Assembly (NCBI RefSeq): GCF_025370785.1
Contig: NZ_JAMXFA010000026.1
Coordinates: forward strand, 1 to 64,000
Source: Laspinema olomoucense D3b
Lineage (GTDB): Bacteria > Cyanobacteriota > Cyanobacteriia > Cyanobacteriales > Laspinemataceae
DNA: 64,000 nucleotides
Direction: 5' to 3'
Within the stretch, counting starts at the first letter, position 1; every line of letters begins with the position of its first letter. This document shows, one piece after another, positions 1 to 8,837 of the stretch. The translations under genes were made by a program, and so were the position numbers. The notes beneath the pieces are model-generated. The model saw only the letters and a list, made by a program, of their open reading frames with translations. It was not told the DNA's origin and did not search any database.

Positions 1-33
1 CAGACGGCTGTGCTCTAACTCTATAATTTCTCC

Positions 34-492
34 TTGTCAAGTACAATTTATACCAAATTAGATGAGCTTACCCTGTATCCACGTATATTGGTAAAATGGT
101 TAGTTGTAATTATTAAAAATAAGCTTAGGGAAACAATCCCATCCCTGACAGCAGAACAATTAAAACAAAAAATTGATAGCAATGAACAATCTTTTGAAAC
201 GTTGGCGCGGAAGCATTCCATCGCCCAGGAAGCAAATGCTAATGGAATGATGGGGCCAGTACGAGTCTCTACCTTGCCGGATGGTATCAAAACTGCCCGG
301 GAAAATGCTACCCCTGGCGAGGCGATCGCGCCTGTGGAATTTGAAGGCACTTATGGATTGTTTCGGGTTGAAGAAATTCTCCCTGAACCCGAACTGAACG
401 ATAGTTTAAAACAAACTATCCGTAACCCCTTGTTTGAGAAAGGGTTGCAGGATAAACTAACAAAGATGACCCTTACCTTGGAGATGGATTGA
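34..492 (+). CDS. Parvulin-like (PpiC-type) domain protein, short or N-terminally truncated
   Basis: The 152-residue product resembles the C-terminal rotamase half of parvulin-type peptidyl-prolyl isomerases: an SFETLARKHS segment, a GMMGPV turn, the helix before TPGEAIAPVEF, and the closing strand GTYGLFRVEEI (about residues 53-114). Parvulins catalyse cis-trans isomerisation of prolyl bonds and often act as folding or export helpers. The family's usual N-terminal chaperone helices are absent. An in-frame TAA at 16-18 blocks extension, and the best start is a weak TTG at 34, so the gene may be truncated or its true start may lie in another frame. Its stop overlaps the TTG start of the secretion gene that follows, which suggests translational coupling and a role in folding or exporting that large protein (inference). 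Domain call moderate; integrity uncertain. Confidence 0.5.
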   Translation: MSSTIYTKLDELTLYPRILVKWLVVIIKNKLRETIPSLTAEQLKQKIDSNEQSFETLARKHSIAQEANANGMMGPVRVSTLPDGIKTARENATPGEAIAPVEFEGTYGLFRVEEILPEPELNDSLKQTIRNPLFEKGLQDKLTKMTLTLEMD

Positions 493-3400
493 AAACGGTG
501 AAGCCCCCTGTTTATGATATCAAGCATCTACTCGCGCTCACGGTGACAATTTCTCTGGGTTGTTTTAGTACAACTCACGCCGCTTTCTCTCAAATTGTAC
601 CCGACGCTACACTTCCGGAAAATTCCACTGTCAGCCCTAATGGGAATATCATTGAAATTAATGGCGGCACCGTTCGCGGCAACAACTTATTTCATAGTTT
701 CCAAGAATTTTCTCTGTTCACAGGCGAAACCGTATTTTTTAATAATAATTTAACCCTGGAAAATATCTTTTCCCGCATCACGGGCGGCAATCCTTCCAAT
801 ATTGATGGGGTAATTCAAGCCAACGGTGCGGCAAATCTATTTTTACTTAATTCTAATGGCATCGTTTTTGGCCCTAACGCCCAACTCAACATCGGGGGTT
901 CATTTTTAGCTTCAACCGCAAATCGCCTCAACTTTTCTGATGGGAGTTTTTTCAGCACCCAACCCACCCCGAGCGATTCCTTACTAACGATTTCGATACC
1001 AACCACCTTGCAGATGGATAACAATTCTGCTGAAATTCGTGTGGAAGGGGCGGGTCACAATTTTAGTTTAAATCCATTCACCGTAGAAATTATTCGAGGT
1101 GAACTTTCTGGAGGGTTAAGGGTACAACCGGAAAAAACGTTAGGATTTGTTGCAGGAAACGTTACTTTAAACGGGGGAAATCTAATTGCTGAAAGTGGAA
1201 ATATTGAACTGTGGTCCGTGCAAAATGGAGCAGTTCAGTTCAACAATTTTAACGGACAATTTCAACTGGGAAATTCAGTAACTCCTCCGGAATATGGCAC
1301 GATTCAACTTTTAAATGCTGCTTCGGTTGACGCCACGGGTTCCAGGGGTGGCCACATTCAAATCCAGGGAGGACAACTGCTGCTTACTGACGGTTCTACT
1401 ATCTTAAACCAAACTGAAGGAGGGCAAACCGGAGGCGATTTGATTGTTAGAACATCAGAATCAGTAGAATTAATTGGCACTACTTTAGAACCGAGATTAC
1501 CCGAAGGATTTTTAGAATCCTTAGCAGGAGAAGATGGAGAGATTCCCAGTCCGGAAGAATTGCCTTTTCCGCCGGATGGCTTGGTTTTTCCGACGACTAT
1601 GGCAGTGGAAACAGTAGGAGAAGGAAATGCTGGCAATCTGCTGTTAGAAACGGGACAGTTAACGATTTTTGATGGCGCTTCAGTTTCTACTTCGACATTT
1701 GGAGCGGGGAATACGGGAACGCTAACAATTCGCGCTAGAGAGGCGATCGCGATTGAGGGATTTTCTATAGATGGATTGCCTGCTGGTATCTTTTCCACTG
1801 TCACCCCGGAAGTAAGTGGTTTGGGACAAACGATGAGTATTGAAACTCGCGAACTAACCATCGCAGTCGGAGGAACAATTGCTACGGGCACTTTTGGAAC
1901 GGGAAGTGCCGGAGATGTGACGATAAAAGCGGCTAATTTTGTTGAAGTTCTTGGAGGCGTTATCTCTTCCCAGACGGAAGGATTGGGTTCTGGTGGTAAT
2001 TTACTCATTGAAACGGGGCGAGTTTTGGTCAATGATGGGGGTGGAATATCAGCCTCTACTTTTACAGAGGGAGATGCCGGAAATTTAGATATTCGTGCGG
2101 TTGGTTCCGTTGAAGTTAGCGGAGGATTTCAAACCTCAGAAGATGAATTTTTTCCGAGTGGTATCTTCTCTCAAGTTAATTTTATTACCCAGGAAAATCC
2201 GGAAACTCAAGAAACGCAAATTTTTCCGGCGGTGGGTTTTGGGGGAAATCTAACTATTGACACGCAACGAGTAATTGTTGAAAATGGAGGCTTAATTTCC
2301 GCCTCTACAACCAGTGAAGGAGCCGGAGGAACCCTTAGCATTAATGCTACGGAGTTTATTGAACTCCGGGGAATTGCGCCGAATGGTACTCCTAGTGGCT
2401 TATTTGTGATTACGGAAGGAGAAGGAACGGCGGGGAATGCGATCGTTAATACTGCTCAATTAACCGCAACAGATGGCGGACAGATTGCCGCTTCTACATC
2501 GGGTTCGGGAAATGGTGGCACGGTGACAGTCAATGCCACGGAGTTTATAGAATTGCGCGGGGTAGGAATTTTACCCAATGGAGAAGTTGCACCCCCGGTT
2601 GCGGTATTAGCAGATGGAACCGTCGCACCCACTGATGAAGATGATATTTTGCGCAGTGGAATTTTTGCTCGCAGTCGAAATCAGGGGTTAGGAAATGCAG
2701 GGACGGTTAACGTAACTACTAATGAATTAACCCTCGCTGATGATGCCACCCTCACAGTCAGCAGTCGTCTGGGTGCAGAAACTGCCGCTGCTGGAGATTT
2801 GAATATTAATGCGGAAGAAATTAATTTAGACAAAGGCATTCTCACTGCTGAAACCAATGCGGGAGATAGCGGCAATATTAATATAGAAAGCGAGATTGTC
2901 CTGTTAGGCGATCGCAGTCAAATCACTACGAATGCTGACAGTACCACCGGGGGTAATATTCGCATTGAGACAGATATTTTAGCGGCATTGAACAATAGCG
3001 ACATCACCGCTAACGCGCGACAAGGGCCAGGGGGTCGGGTTACGATTGAAGCACAAGGTCTTTTTGGTACCGAATTTCGCGATCGCGAAAGTTTTGCCAC
3101 CAGTGACATCACCGCCACTTCGGAACTCGGTCCCGAATTTGATGGAATTGTCGAAATCAACACCCCCGACATTGACCCCAGTCGTGGGACGGTGGATTTA
3201 GAAGACGACATCGTAGATGTCGCCTCCTTAATTGATCGCGATCCCTGTCGCATTGTTCAAAACAGCGAATTTGTCCAAACCGGCAAAGGCGGTATCCCCC
3301 CCAGTCCCACGGATACCCTCACTCCTACCGATGCCTGGGAAGATTGGCGCGTCTTACAAGTTGAAGAAACTCCCGCTACCCTAGAACCCATCCCCAACAC

Positions 3401-5156
3401 TCCCTCACCGGCACAAACTCGCCGCATCTCCAAAATTGCAGCAACCGGCATGAGACTCACCGATCGCGGTGAACTGGAACTGATTGCACCGGAATCTGCC
3501 GTTCCCCTCACGGATCAATCCTCACTCTCCCCCGGTTGCCTCTCGGCACAACAACCCAAAACCCTCCCTGCCACCCCCATCGCTGCCGTTCCCGAAACCC
3601 TTACTGTTGAAAGATTTGAACTGCGCGACAGCAGTGCCATTTCCCCGGAACAACTCGCCGCGATTACCGAACTTTACAGCAACCGCAATCTCACTTTTGC
3701 AGAACTTCAGGAAGCAGCAGAGGCGATCGCCCAGTTTTACCAACAACAAGGATATATCGGTTCCGGTGCGTTTCTTCCTCCTCAAATCGTGCGCGATCGC
3801 GTTGTCACCATTCAGGCGATCGAAAACCGTCTCGAAGATATCAGCGTTACCGGCAACTCCCAACTCAACAACCAGTATGCCACCTACGTGAGAAACCGTC
3901 TCAAATTAAACCCAGGGGACATCGTAAATGCCGACACCCTATTAGAATCCCTCTACCTGCTGCAATTCGACCCCCGCCTGGAAAAAATATCGGCTGAACT
4001 TGCTGCGGGGGTTGAACCTGATACCAGCTTCCTCGCTGTTAGAGTCGAAGATGCGCGATTTTTTAGCCCTCAATTGGCAATCGATAACGGGCGATCGCCT
4101 TCCGTTGGCAGTTTGCGTCGTCAAGCACAACTTACCCAATACAATTTGTTAGGACTCGGTGACATTGCCACCTTCAACTATGCCAATACCGATGGCAGTA
4201 ACAGCTTAGAATTGGGTTATGCCGTCCCCCTCACTGCCAACAATGGCACCCTCAGTTTCCGTTACAGCACAGGAGATAGCAACATCGTCGAACCGCCTTT
4301 CGATGAAGTGGATATCGAAGCGAATTCTCGCACCTATGAACTCACCTATCGCCAACCCATCCTTCAACGGATTATTTCTCAATCTCCTACCCAATCCCTC
4401 CAAAATGCCAGTGACTTAATCCGCACAGAATTGGCGTTAGGAATTACCGCGTCCCGTCGTTCAAGTGAAACTTCTTTATTAGGGGTGAATTTCCCCCTTT
4501 CTCCTGGTGCAAATGACCAGGGTGAAACCCGGGTTTCGGCGATTCGATTCTTTCAAGATGCCTTATGGCAAGACAGTCAACAAATCTTGGCAGCGCGATC
4601 GGAATTCAGTTTAGGGGTAGGATTGTTTGATGCTACAATAAATGACAACGAACCCGATAGTCGATTTTTGGCATGGCGGGGACAGGGACAGTGGGTACGC
4701 CGAGTCGCGGGACTGGGAGGAAAACGCCAGGATCCGTTACTCATCCTACGCGGAGATCTCCAATTAGCGACCACTTCTTTACTCCCATTAGAACAGTTTA
4801 GCGTAGGCGGCTTCAATAGTGTCCGGGGCTATCGCCAAGATGCTTTACTGGTGGATAATGGTGCATTTGCTTCCCTGGAGTTCCAATATCCCCTTGTCGA
4901 GTTTCCTAAGTGGCAAGGCAGTTTGCAAGTGATTCCATTTCTGGATCTGGGGGTGGGGTGGAACTGGGATGAAGGAAATCGCGCGAACCCGGATAAAAAT
5001 ACGTTACTTTCTACCGGATTGGGTTTACAATTACAACTGGGAAATGATTTCTCCGCTCGCTTAGACTGGGGAATTCCTTTAGTTGAAATTGATTCGAGGG
5101 ACAGAACGTGGCAAGAAAATGGGCTGTATTTTTCCGTGAGGTGGAATCCCTTTTAA
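489..5156 (+). CDS. TpsA-TpsB fusion: haemagglutinin-type passenger joined to POTRA/ShlB-FhaC barrel
   Basis: A single 1555-residue protein carries both halves of a two-partner secretion system. Residues 1-34 are a signal peptide. Residues about 35-165 form a filamentous-haemagglutinin TPS domain (NGNIIEINGG, LFLLNSNGIVFGPNA, FLASTANRL). A glycine-rich beta-helix follows with repeated GNLLIETG/ASTFTEGDAG-type rungs, ending near residue 925 with NSEFVQTGKGGIPPSP, typical of cyanobacterial TpsA C-termini. From about 1035 the protein becomes a TpsB: N-terminal helix, POTRA-2 (ENRLEDISVTGNSQL, about 1112), then a 16-strand-type barrel with the loop-6 motif SVRGYRQ near 1444 and a terminal aromatic strand ending WNPF. 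These halves are normally separate genes. There is no internal stop, frameshift or second signal peptide. The likely role is secretion and surface anchoring of its own passenger. Start is TTG at 489 or GTG at 498. Confidence 0.88.
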   Translation: MKTVKPPVYDIKHLLALTVTISLGCFSTTHAAFSQIVPDATLPENSTVSPNGNIIEINGGTVRGNNLFHSFQEFSLFTGETVFFNNNLTLENIFSRITGGNPSNIDGVIQANGAANLFLLNSNGIVFGPNAQLNIGGSFLASTANRLNFSDGSFFSTQPTPSDSLLTISIPTTLQMDNNSAEIRVEGAGHNFSLNPFTVEIIRGELSGGLRVQPEKTLGFVAGNVTLNGGNLIAESGNIELWSVQNGAVQFNNFNGQFQLGNSVTPPEYGTIQLLNAASVDATGSRGGHIQIQGGQLLLTDGSTILNQTEGGQTGGDLIVRTSESVELIGTTLEPRLPEGFLESLAGEDGEIPSPEELPFPPDGLVFPTTMAVETVGEGNAGNLLLETGQLTIFDGASVSTSTFGAGNTGTLTIRAREAIAIEGFSIDGLPAGIFSTVTPEVSGLGQTMSIETRELTIAVGGTIATGTFGTGSAGDVTIKAANFVEVLGGVISSQTEGLGSGGNLLIETGRVLVNDGGGISASTFTEGDAGNLDIRAVGSVEVSGGFQTSEDEFFPSGIFSQVNFITQENPETQETQIFPAVGFGGNLTIDTQRVIVENGGLISASTTSEGAGGTLSINATEFIELRGIAPNGTPSGLFVITEGEGTAGNAIVNTAQLTATDGGQIAASTSGSGNGGTVTVNATEFIELRGVGILPNGEVAPPVAVLADGTVAPTDEDDILRSGIFARSRNQGLGNAGTVNVTTNELTLADDATLTVSSRLGAETAAAGDLNINAEEINLDKGILTAETNAGDSGNINIESEIVLLGDRSQITTNADSTTGGNIRIETDILAALNNSDITANARQGPGGRVTIEAQGLFGTEFRDRESFATSDITATSELGPEFDGIVEINTPDIDPSRGTVDLEDDIVDVASLIDRDPCRIVQNSEFVQTGKGGIPPSPTDTLTPTDAWEDWRVLQVEETPATLEPIPNTPSPAQTRRISKIAATGMRLTDRGELELIAPESAVPLTDQSSLSPGCLSAQQPKTLPATPIAAVPETLTVERFELRDSSAISPEQLAAITELYSNRNLTFAELQEAAEAIAQFYQQQGYIGSGAFLPPQIVRDRVVTIQAIENRLEDISVTGNSQLNNQYATYVRNRLKLNPGDIVNADTLLESLYLLQFDPRLEKISAELAAGVEPDTSFLAVRVEDARFFSPQLAIDNGRSPSVGSLRRQAQLTQYNLLGLGDIATFNYANTDGSNSLELGYAVPLTANNGTLSFRYSTGDSNIVEPPFDEVDIEANSRTYELTYRQPILQRIISQSPTQSLQNASDLIRTELALGITASRRSSETSLLGVNFPLSPGANDQGETRVSAIRFFQDALWQDSQQILAARSEFSLGVGLFDATINDNEPDSRFLAWRGQGQWVRRVAGLGGKRQDPLLILRGDLQLATTSLLPLEQFSVGGFNSVRGYRQDALLVDNGAFASLEFQYPLVEFPKWQGSLQVIPFLDLGVGWNWDEGNRANPDKNTLLSTGLGLQLQLGNDFSARLDWGIPLVEIDSRDRTWQENGLYFSVRWNPF

Positions 5157-7930
5157 AGCGGGGGTTTAGATTCTTCCTGTTAGGGATGTTGGGGGTAATT
5201 TTCGCTCTCGGCATCCCGGTATTGGAGATAGCACAGTCACGGGAAGTGTCCCAGACAATTTCACCACAAGCAACGCCTCAGCAATTAATGGAAAGAGGCA
5301 GGGAATTGTATCGGCGCGGTGGCTATTCTGACTATTCTGAAGCGGCAGAAATATTGCGACAAGCAGGGGATATTTATGCAGCAGAAGGCAACCGTTTAAA
5401 TCAGTCTTTGGCATTGAGTTATTTGTCCTTAAGTTATCAAAAATTGGGACAATGGGAAGAAGCGCAGCGGGTGAGTGATGCTAGTCTGCAATTAGCGGGG
5501 ATGGGAGGAACGAGAGGCGATCGCATTGCTCGTGCAGTAGCATTGAATAGTCAAGGTCATTTATTCTTATCTTTGGGAGAGGCAGAAACTGCCTTTGAAC
5601 GTTGGCAAAAAGCCGCCGATGAATACCAACAACTGAACGATAAGGAAGGAAAAATCGGAGCGTTGGTGAATCAAGCTCAGGCGTTAGAGCAGATGGGGTA
5701 TTATCGGCGATCGTGCAATACTTTATTGCAGGCAATAGGTGCAGAAAATCCGTCTTGTGACGAGATAAAAACCGAGGAAGATATTAAGTTGTTGCAAAAC
5801 CGTCTGGCAGCAGAAAACAATGGGGGACTTAAGACGATCGCCTTGCGGAGTTTGGGCAATGTATTGCGCGCGATCGGCTATTTGGAGCAATCCCAACAAA
5901 TTTTAAATTCCACTTGGGAAGTAGTTAGCCAAACTAATTCTAACACCGATAAAAGTTTAACTTTATTTTCTTTAGCCAATACCCAAAAAGCGTTAAGTAA
6001 GCAGCAAGAAGAGTATGGGGATAACCCAACCGCTCAGAATTATCGAGATAAAGCGGTACAAAATTATAACCAGGCGATTACCCTTGCACCTTCATCCCCT
6101 ATCAAACTCTTAGCTCAATTAAATCTCTTCAGCTTGCTGCGTCAATCAGAAACTAATACAAAAGAATTACAAACCTTACTGGCGCAGATTCAATCTCAGA
6201 TGAGCGAGATGAGACTGAGTAAACCGCTGGTGGAAGCGAGAATTAAGTTAGCCTGTAGTTTGATGCAGTGCGAGAAATTGGTGCAGGGAGAAACAGCAGA
6301 ATTAGAACTGGTTTCCATTGAAGAGATTGATGGATTATTGCAGCAGGCGCTAACAGAAGCGGAGACATTAAAAGATGCGCGACTGAAATCTTATGCGATA
6401 GGGACTCAAGGGAAACGGTATGAATATTTCGTGCCACCGCAAGCGCAAAAACAGGGAGAAACTACTACTTGGGAGAAAGCGAAGACTTTAACCCAGGAGG
6501 CATTAGAGTTAGCGGTAAAGAGTAATGCACCGGAGTTAAGATATCAGTGGCAGTGGCAGATGGGACGGTTGTTAGCGGGTGAAGAAAACCTGGAAGATGC
6601 GATCAATAACTATACCGTTGCGGTGGAAACCCTAGATTCGCTGCGAAATGATTTATTAGCAGTTAATACCGATGTGCAGTTTTCATTTAGAGATAATGTG
6701 GAACCTATGTATCGGCAGTTTGTGGATCTGCTGTTACAATCTGCCGATGGAAATCGCGATCGCCTGCAAAGTGCAATTCAGTTTATTGATGCGCTGCAAC
6801 TGGCTGAACTCGAAAACTTCCTGCAATGCAATCTCAGCGTTTCTAACTCCGGACAATTGCTAGATTCAGCCGCTCGAATTGAGCGATCGCTGAATGAAAT
6901 TACCCGAGATGCTGCACTCATTTATCCCATTCTCTTGCCGAATCGGATAGAACTTTTGTTTAAATTACCAGCTCGACCCTTAGAACGTCATATCGTTCCC
7001 ATTTCTCGGATAGAAGTGCAAGAAAATGTCACCCAACTCCGAGGTAAACTAGCCAATCCTTCATCTTTAGCAGAGCGGTTAGAGAGTTCTGATAATCTTT
7101 ACCGCTGGTTAATTCAGCCTCTGGAACCCAGTTTAGAAACTAGCACTGAAATCAAAACTTTGGTTTTTATCTTGGACGGGGAGTTAAAAAATATTCCCCT
7201 CGCCGCATTATATGATCGCGCAACTGAAAAATATGTAGTGGAAAAAGATTATGCGATTGCTCTCTTGCCCAATTTACAAACTTTTGACTTAGAACAAAAG
7301 TCAGCCCAACGCCGGGTACTGGCAACAGGAGTTACAGAAGCTCTAACAGTAGAAAATAAAAATTTTCAAGCCCTTGAAGTCCGCACGGAACTAGAAAGTA
7401 TTAGCAATCTAGTTTCGACTCAAATTTTATTAAACTCCGAGTTTACCCAGCCCCGCCTAAAACAAGAGTTAAATATCGGACCCTTTTCCATTGTCCACAT
7501 GGCAACTCATGGACAATTTAGTTCAAATCCCCAGAATACTTATATCTTAGTTTATGGTTCAGCAGACTCCACCGGTGAATTAATTCGCTCTAACGAATTT
7601 GATAGACTACTTCGCGATCGCTCTCCCTCTACTACCATTGAATTGCTCGTTTTGAGTGCCTGCAAAACCGCCGATGGAGATAACCGCGCTACTTTAGGAT
7701 TAGCGGGGTTAGCAGTCCGGGCAGGAACTCGCAGTACCCTGGCTACCCTCTGGCGAGTTCAGGATGACTCAACCACTCAACTGATGAAACAGTTTTATTT
7801 GGAATTTATCCAAAACGGACTCACAAAAGCTGAGGCACTTCATCGCGCTCAAAAAGCTTTATTAGAAAATCTTAACTATCAAAATCCGACATCGTGGGCA
7901 TCTTACATTTTAGTCGGAAATTGGCGCTAA
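5108..7930 (+). CDS. TPR-CHAT domain protein (caspase-like peptidase, exported)
   Basis: The C-terminal 280 residues are a CHAT domain, a clan CD caspase-like peptidase: LDGELKNIPLAAL, catalytic His in VHMATHGQF (about residue 801), catalytic Cys in LSACKTADGD (about 852), then the LWRVQDDST and SWASYILVGNWR segments. Residues about 55-510 are tetratricopeptide repeats for protein contacts. The N-terminus has a basic stretch followed by FFLLGMLGVIFALGIPVLEIAQS, a signal peptide, so the protein probably acts in the periplasm. GTG at 5108 overlaps the previous gene; GTG 5141 and ATG 5186 are alternatives, and GTG 5141 gives the neatest signal peptide. TPR-CHAT genes commonly follow two-partner-secretion genes in cyanobacteria, so it probably processes or monitors the upstream secreted passenger (inference). 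Confidence 0.88.
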   Translation: MARKWAVFFREVESLLKRGFRFFLLGMLGVIFALGIPVLEIAQSREVSQTISPQATPQQLMERGRELYRRGGYSDYSEAAEILRQAGDIYAAEGNRLNQSLALSYLSLSYQKLGQWEEAQRVSDASLQLAGMGGTRGDRIARAVALNSQGHLFLSLGEAETAFERWQKAADEYQQLNDKEGKIGALVNQAQALEQMGYYRRSCNTLLQAIGAENPSCDEIKTEEDIKLLQNRLAAENNGGLKTIALRSLGNVLRAIGYLEQSQQILNSTWEVVSQTNSNTDKSLTLFSLANTQKALSKQQEEYGDNPTAQNYRDKAVQNYNQAITLAPSSPIKLLAQLNLFSLLRQSETNTKELQTLLAQIQSQMSEMRLSKPLVEARIKLACSLMQCEKLVQGETAELELVSIEEIDGLLQQALTEAETLKDARLKSYAIGTQGKRYEYFVPPQAQKQGETTTWEKAKTLTQEALELAVKSNAPELRYQWQWQMGRLLAGEENLEDAINNYTVAVETLDSLRNDLLAVNTDVQFSFRDNVEPMYRQFVDLLLQSADGNRDRLQSAIQFIDALQLAELENFLQCNLSVSNSGQLLDSAARIERSLNEITRDAALIYPILLPNRIELLFKLPARPLERHIVPISRIEVQENVTQLRGKLANPSSLAERLESSDNLYRWLIQPLEPSLETSTEIKTLVFILDGELKNIPLAALYDRATEKYVVEKDYAIALLPNLQTFDLEQKSAQRRVLATGVTEALTVENKNFQALEVRTELESISNLVSTQILLNSEFTQPRLKQELNIGPFSIVHMATHGQFSSNPQNTYILVYGSADSTGELIRSNEFDRLLRDRSPSTTIELLVLSACKTADGDNRATLGLAGLAVRAGTRSTLATLWRVQDDSTTQLMKQFYLEFIQNGLTKAEALHRAQKALLENLNYQNPTSWASYILVGNWR

Positions 7931-7971
7931 AGTTGCCCAGCTCTAGGAAGGAGGACAGAGCCTCAATAAAT

Positions 7972-8005
7972 GGTGTAGGTTTAATTGATAAATTTCCCCT
8001 ACACC
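7972..8005. terminator. Hairpin between convergent genes
   Basis: GGTGTAGG (7972-7979) pairs with CCTACACC (7998-8005) across an AT-rich loop, in the gap between the converging CHAT and DUF928 genes. There is no strong T-run on either side, so it is at best a weak bidirectional terminator. Confidence 0.4.
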
Positions 8006-8044
8006 CAAAAATAGGAGACTGATAGCTATACTACCAAAATGCTC

Positions 8045-8806
8045 TTACTCGTCGGCTTCTCCACTCACCACTGGGTTAATCAATGGCTCTTGACTCAAGT
8101 GTTCTCTGCCTAACGCTTGCAACAAATTCTCCCACGCTTCTTTAAATGCTTGGTTCTGGGGATTAGAGGCATAACTTTGAGCCACAAGGCTAACGGCATC
8201 GTACCAAATTCCCTCATTCATATAGGTGATGTATTGAGGAATCGAGGGATTTTTTAACGCAGCCTCCAGTTCTTCCGTCATCGGTTTGCGATGAATCCAG
8301 CCGTTAATTTCCACGTCTGGGCCATCAGTCCGGCGTTCTGAACAATAGGCGGTAAGATACCATCGATAGGTTTGATTAACCTCTAAAGCATAATCAGCCT
8401 CTTCGGGAAGCCTCAGTTGGATAATTCCTGGATTTTCACTGGGTTCTATTTGAGTTTTATAAATGGTGCGGCGTTCGCCTTTGTCATAGAGGGAAAACTC
8501 AATCAAATCCAAATTTTCTGGGGAATAAGGATTATAAAAGAAAAAAATCGGATATTCGCCTAGGGTAAAATCACTCTCGTTTCCATGATTAATGGCCGTT
8601 AGAGGTGTTTCCGTTGGTGGACAAGTTGATTCGGGTCGGCTTCCCGCTGGTTCAGAAGTTCCTCGTGGAGTTCCTGGATCGTTTCGTGGTGCGCCTTGGG
8701 CTACTTGCTGTCGTCCCACTTCCGTGCTCATGGAGCCCGGAACCCTCAGCATACTGGTCAGAGGAAAAACGCTCGCTAATAACAATTGAATCAGCAGTTT
8801 CATCAT
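8045..8806 (-). CDS. DUF928 family protein, exported
   Basis: Cyanobacterial DUF928 protein of unknown function. Its hallmarks are ESTCPPTETPLTAI, the TLGEYPIFFFYNPYS strand, an Ig-like beta region (IIQLRLPEEADYALEVNQTYRWYL), AYCSERR, and a helical C-terminus with GIWYDAVSLVAQ. The N-terminus MMKLLIQLLLASVFPLTSML is a signal peptide, so the protein is probably periplasmic. The longest frame begins with TTG at 8824, but the tandem ATGs at 8806/8803 fit the signal peptide better. DUF928 genes often sit with CHAT and two-partner-secretion genes in cyanobacteria. Here it converges on the TPR-CHAT gene and lies just downstream of the CHAT-CHASE2 gene, so it could serve either. Confidence 0.8.
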   Translation of the reverse strand: MMKLLIQLLLASVFPLTSMLRVPGSMSTEVGRQQVAQGAPRNDPGTPRGTSEPAGSRPESTCPPTETPLTAINHGNESDFTLGEYPIFFFYNPYSPENLDLIEFSLYDKGERRTIYKTQIEPSENPGIIQLRLPEEADYALEVNQTYRWYLTAYCSERRTDGPDVEINGWIHRKPMTEELEAALKNPSIPQYITYMNEGIWYDAVSLVAQSYASNPQNQAFKEAWENLLQALGREHLSQEPLINPVVSGEADE

Positions 8807-8837
8807 AGAAAATAGAAAGAGCAATCAGTGCATGATT

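Noticed and set aside
1358-2032. 224-codon open frame on the minus strand
   Set aside because: It lies fully inside the TPS passenger repeats, is low-complexity, Pro/Ser/Val-rich and has no family pattern; a shadow of the plus gene.
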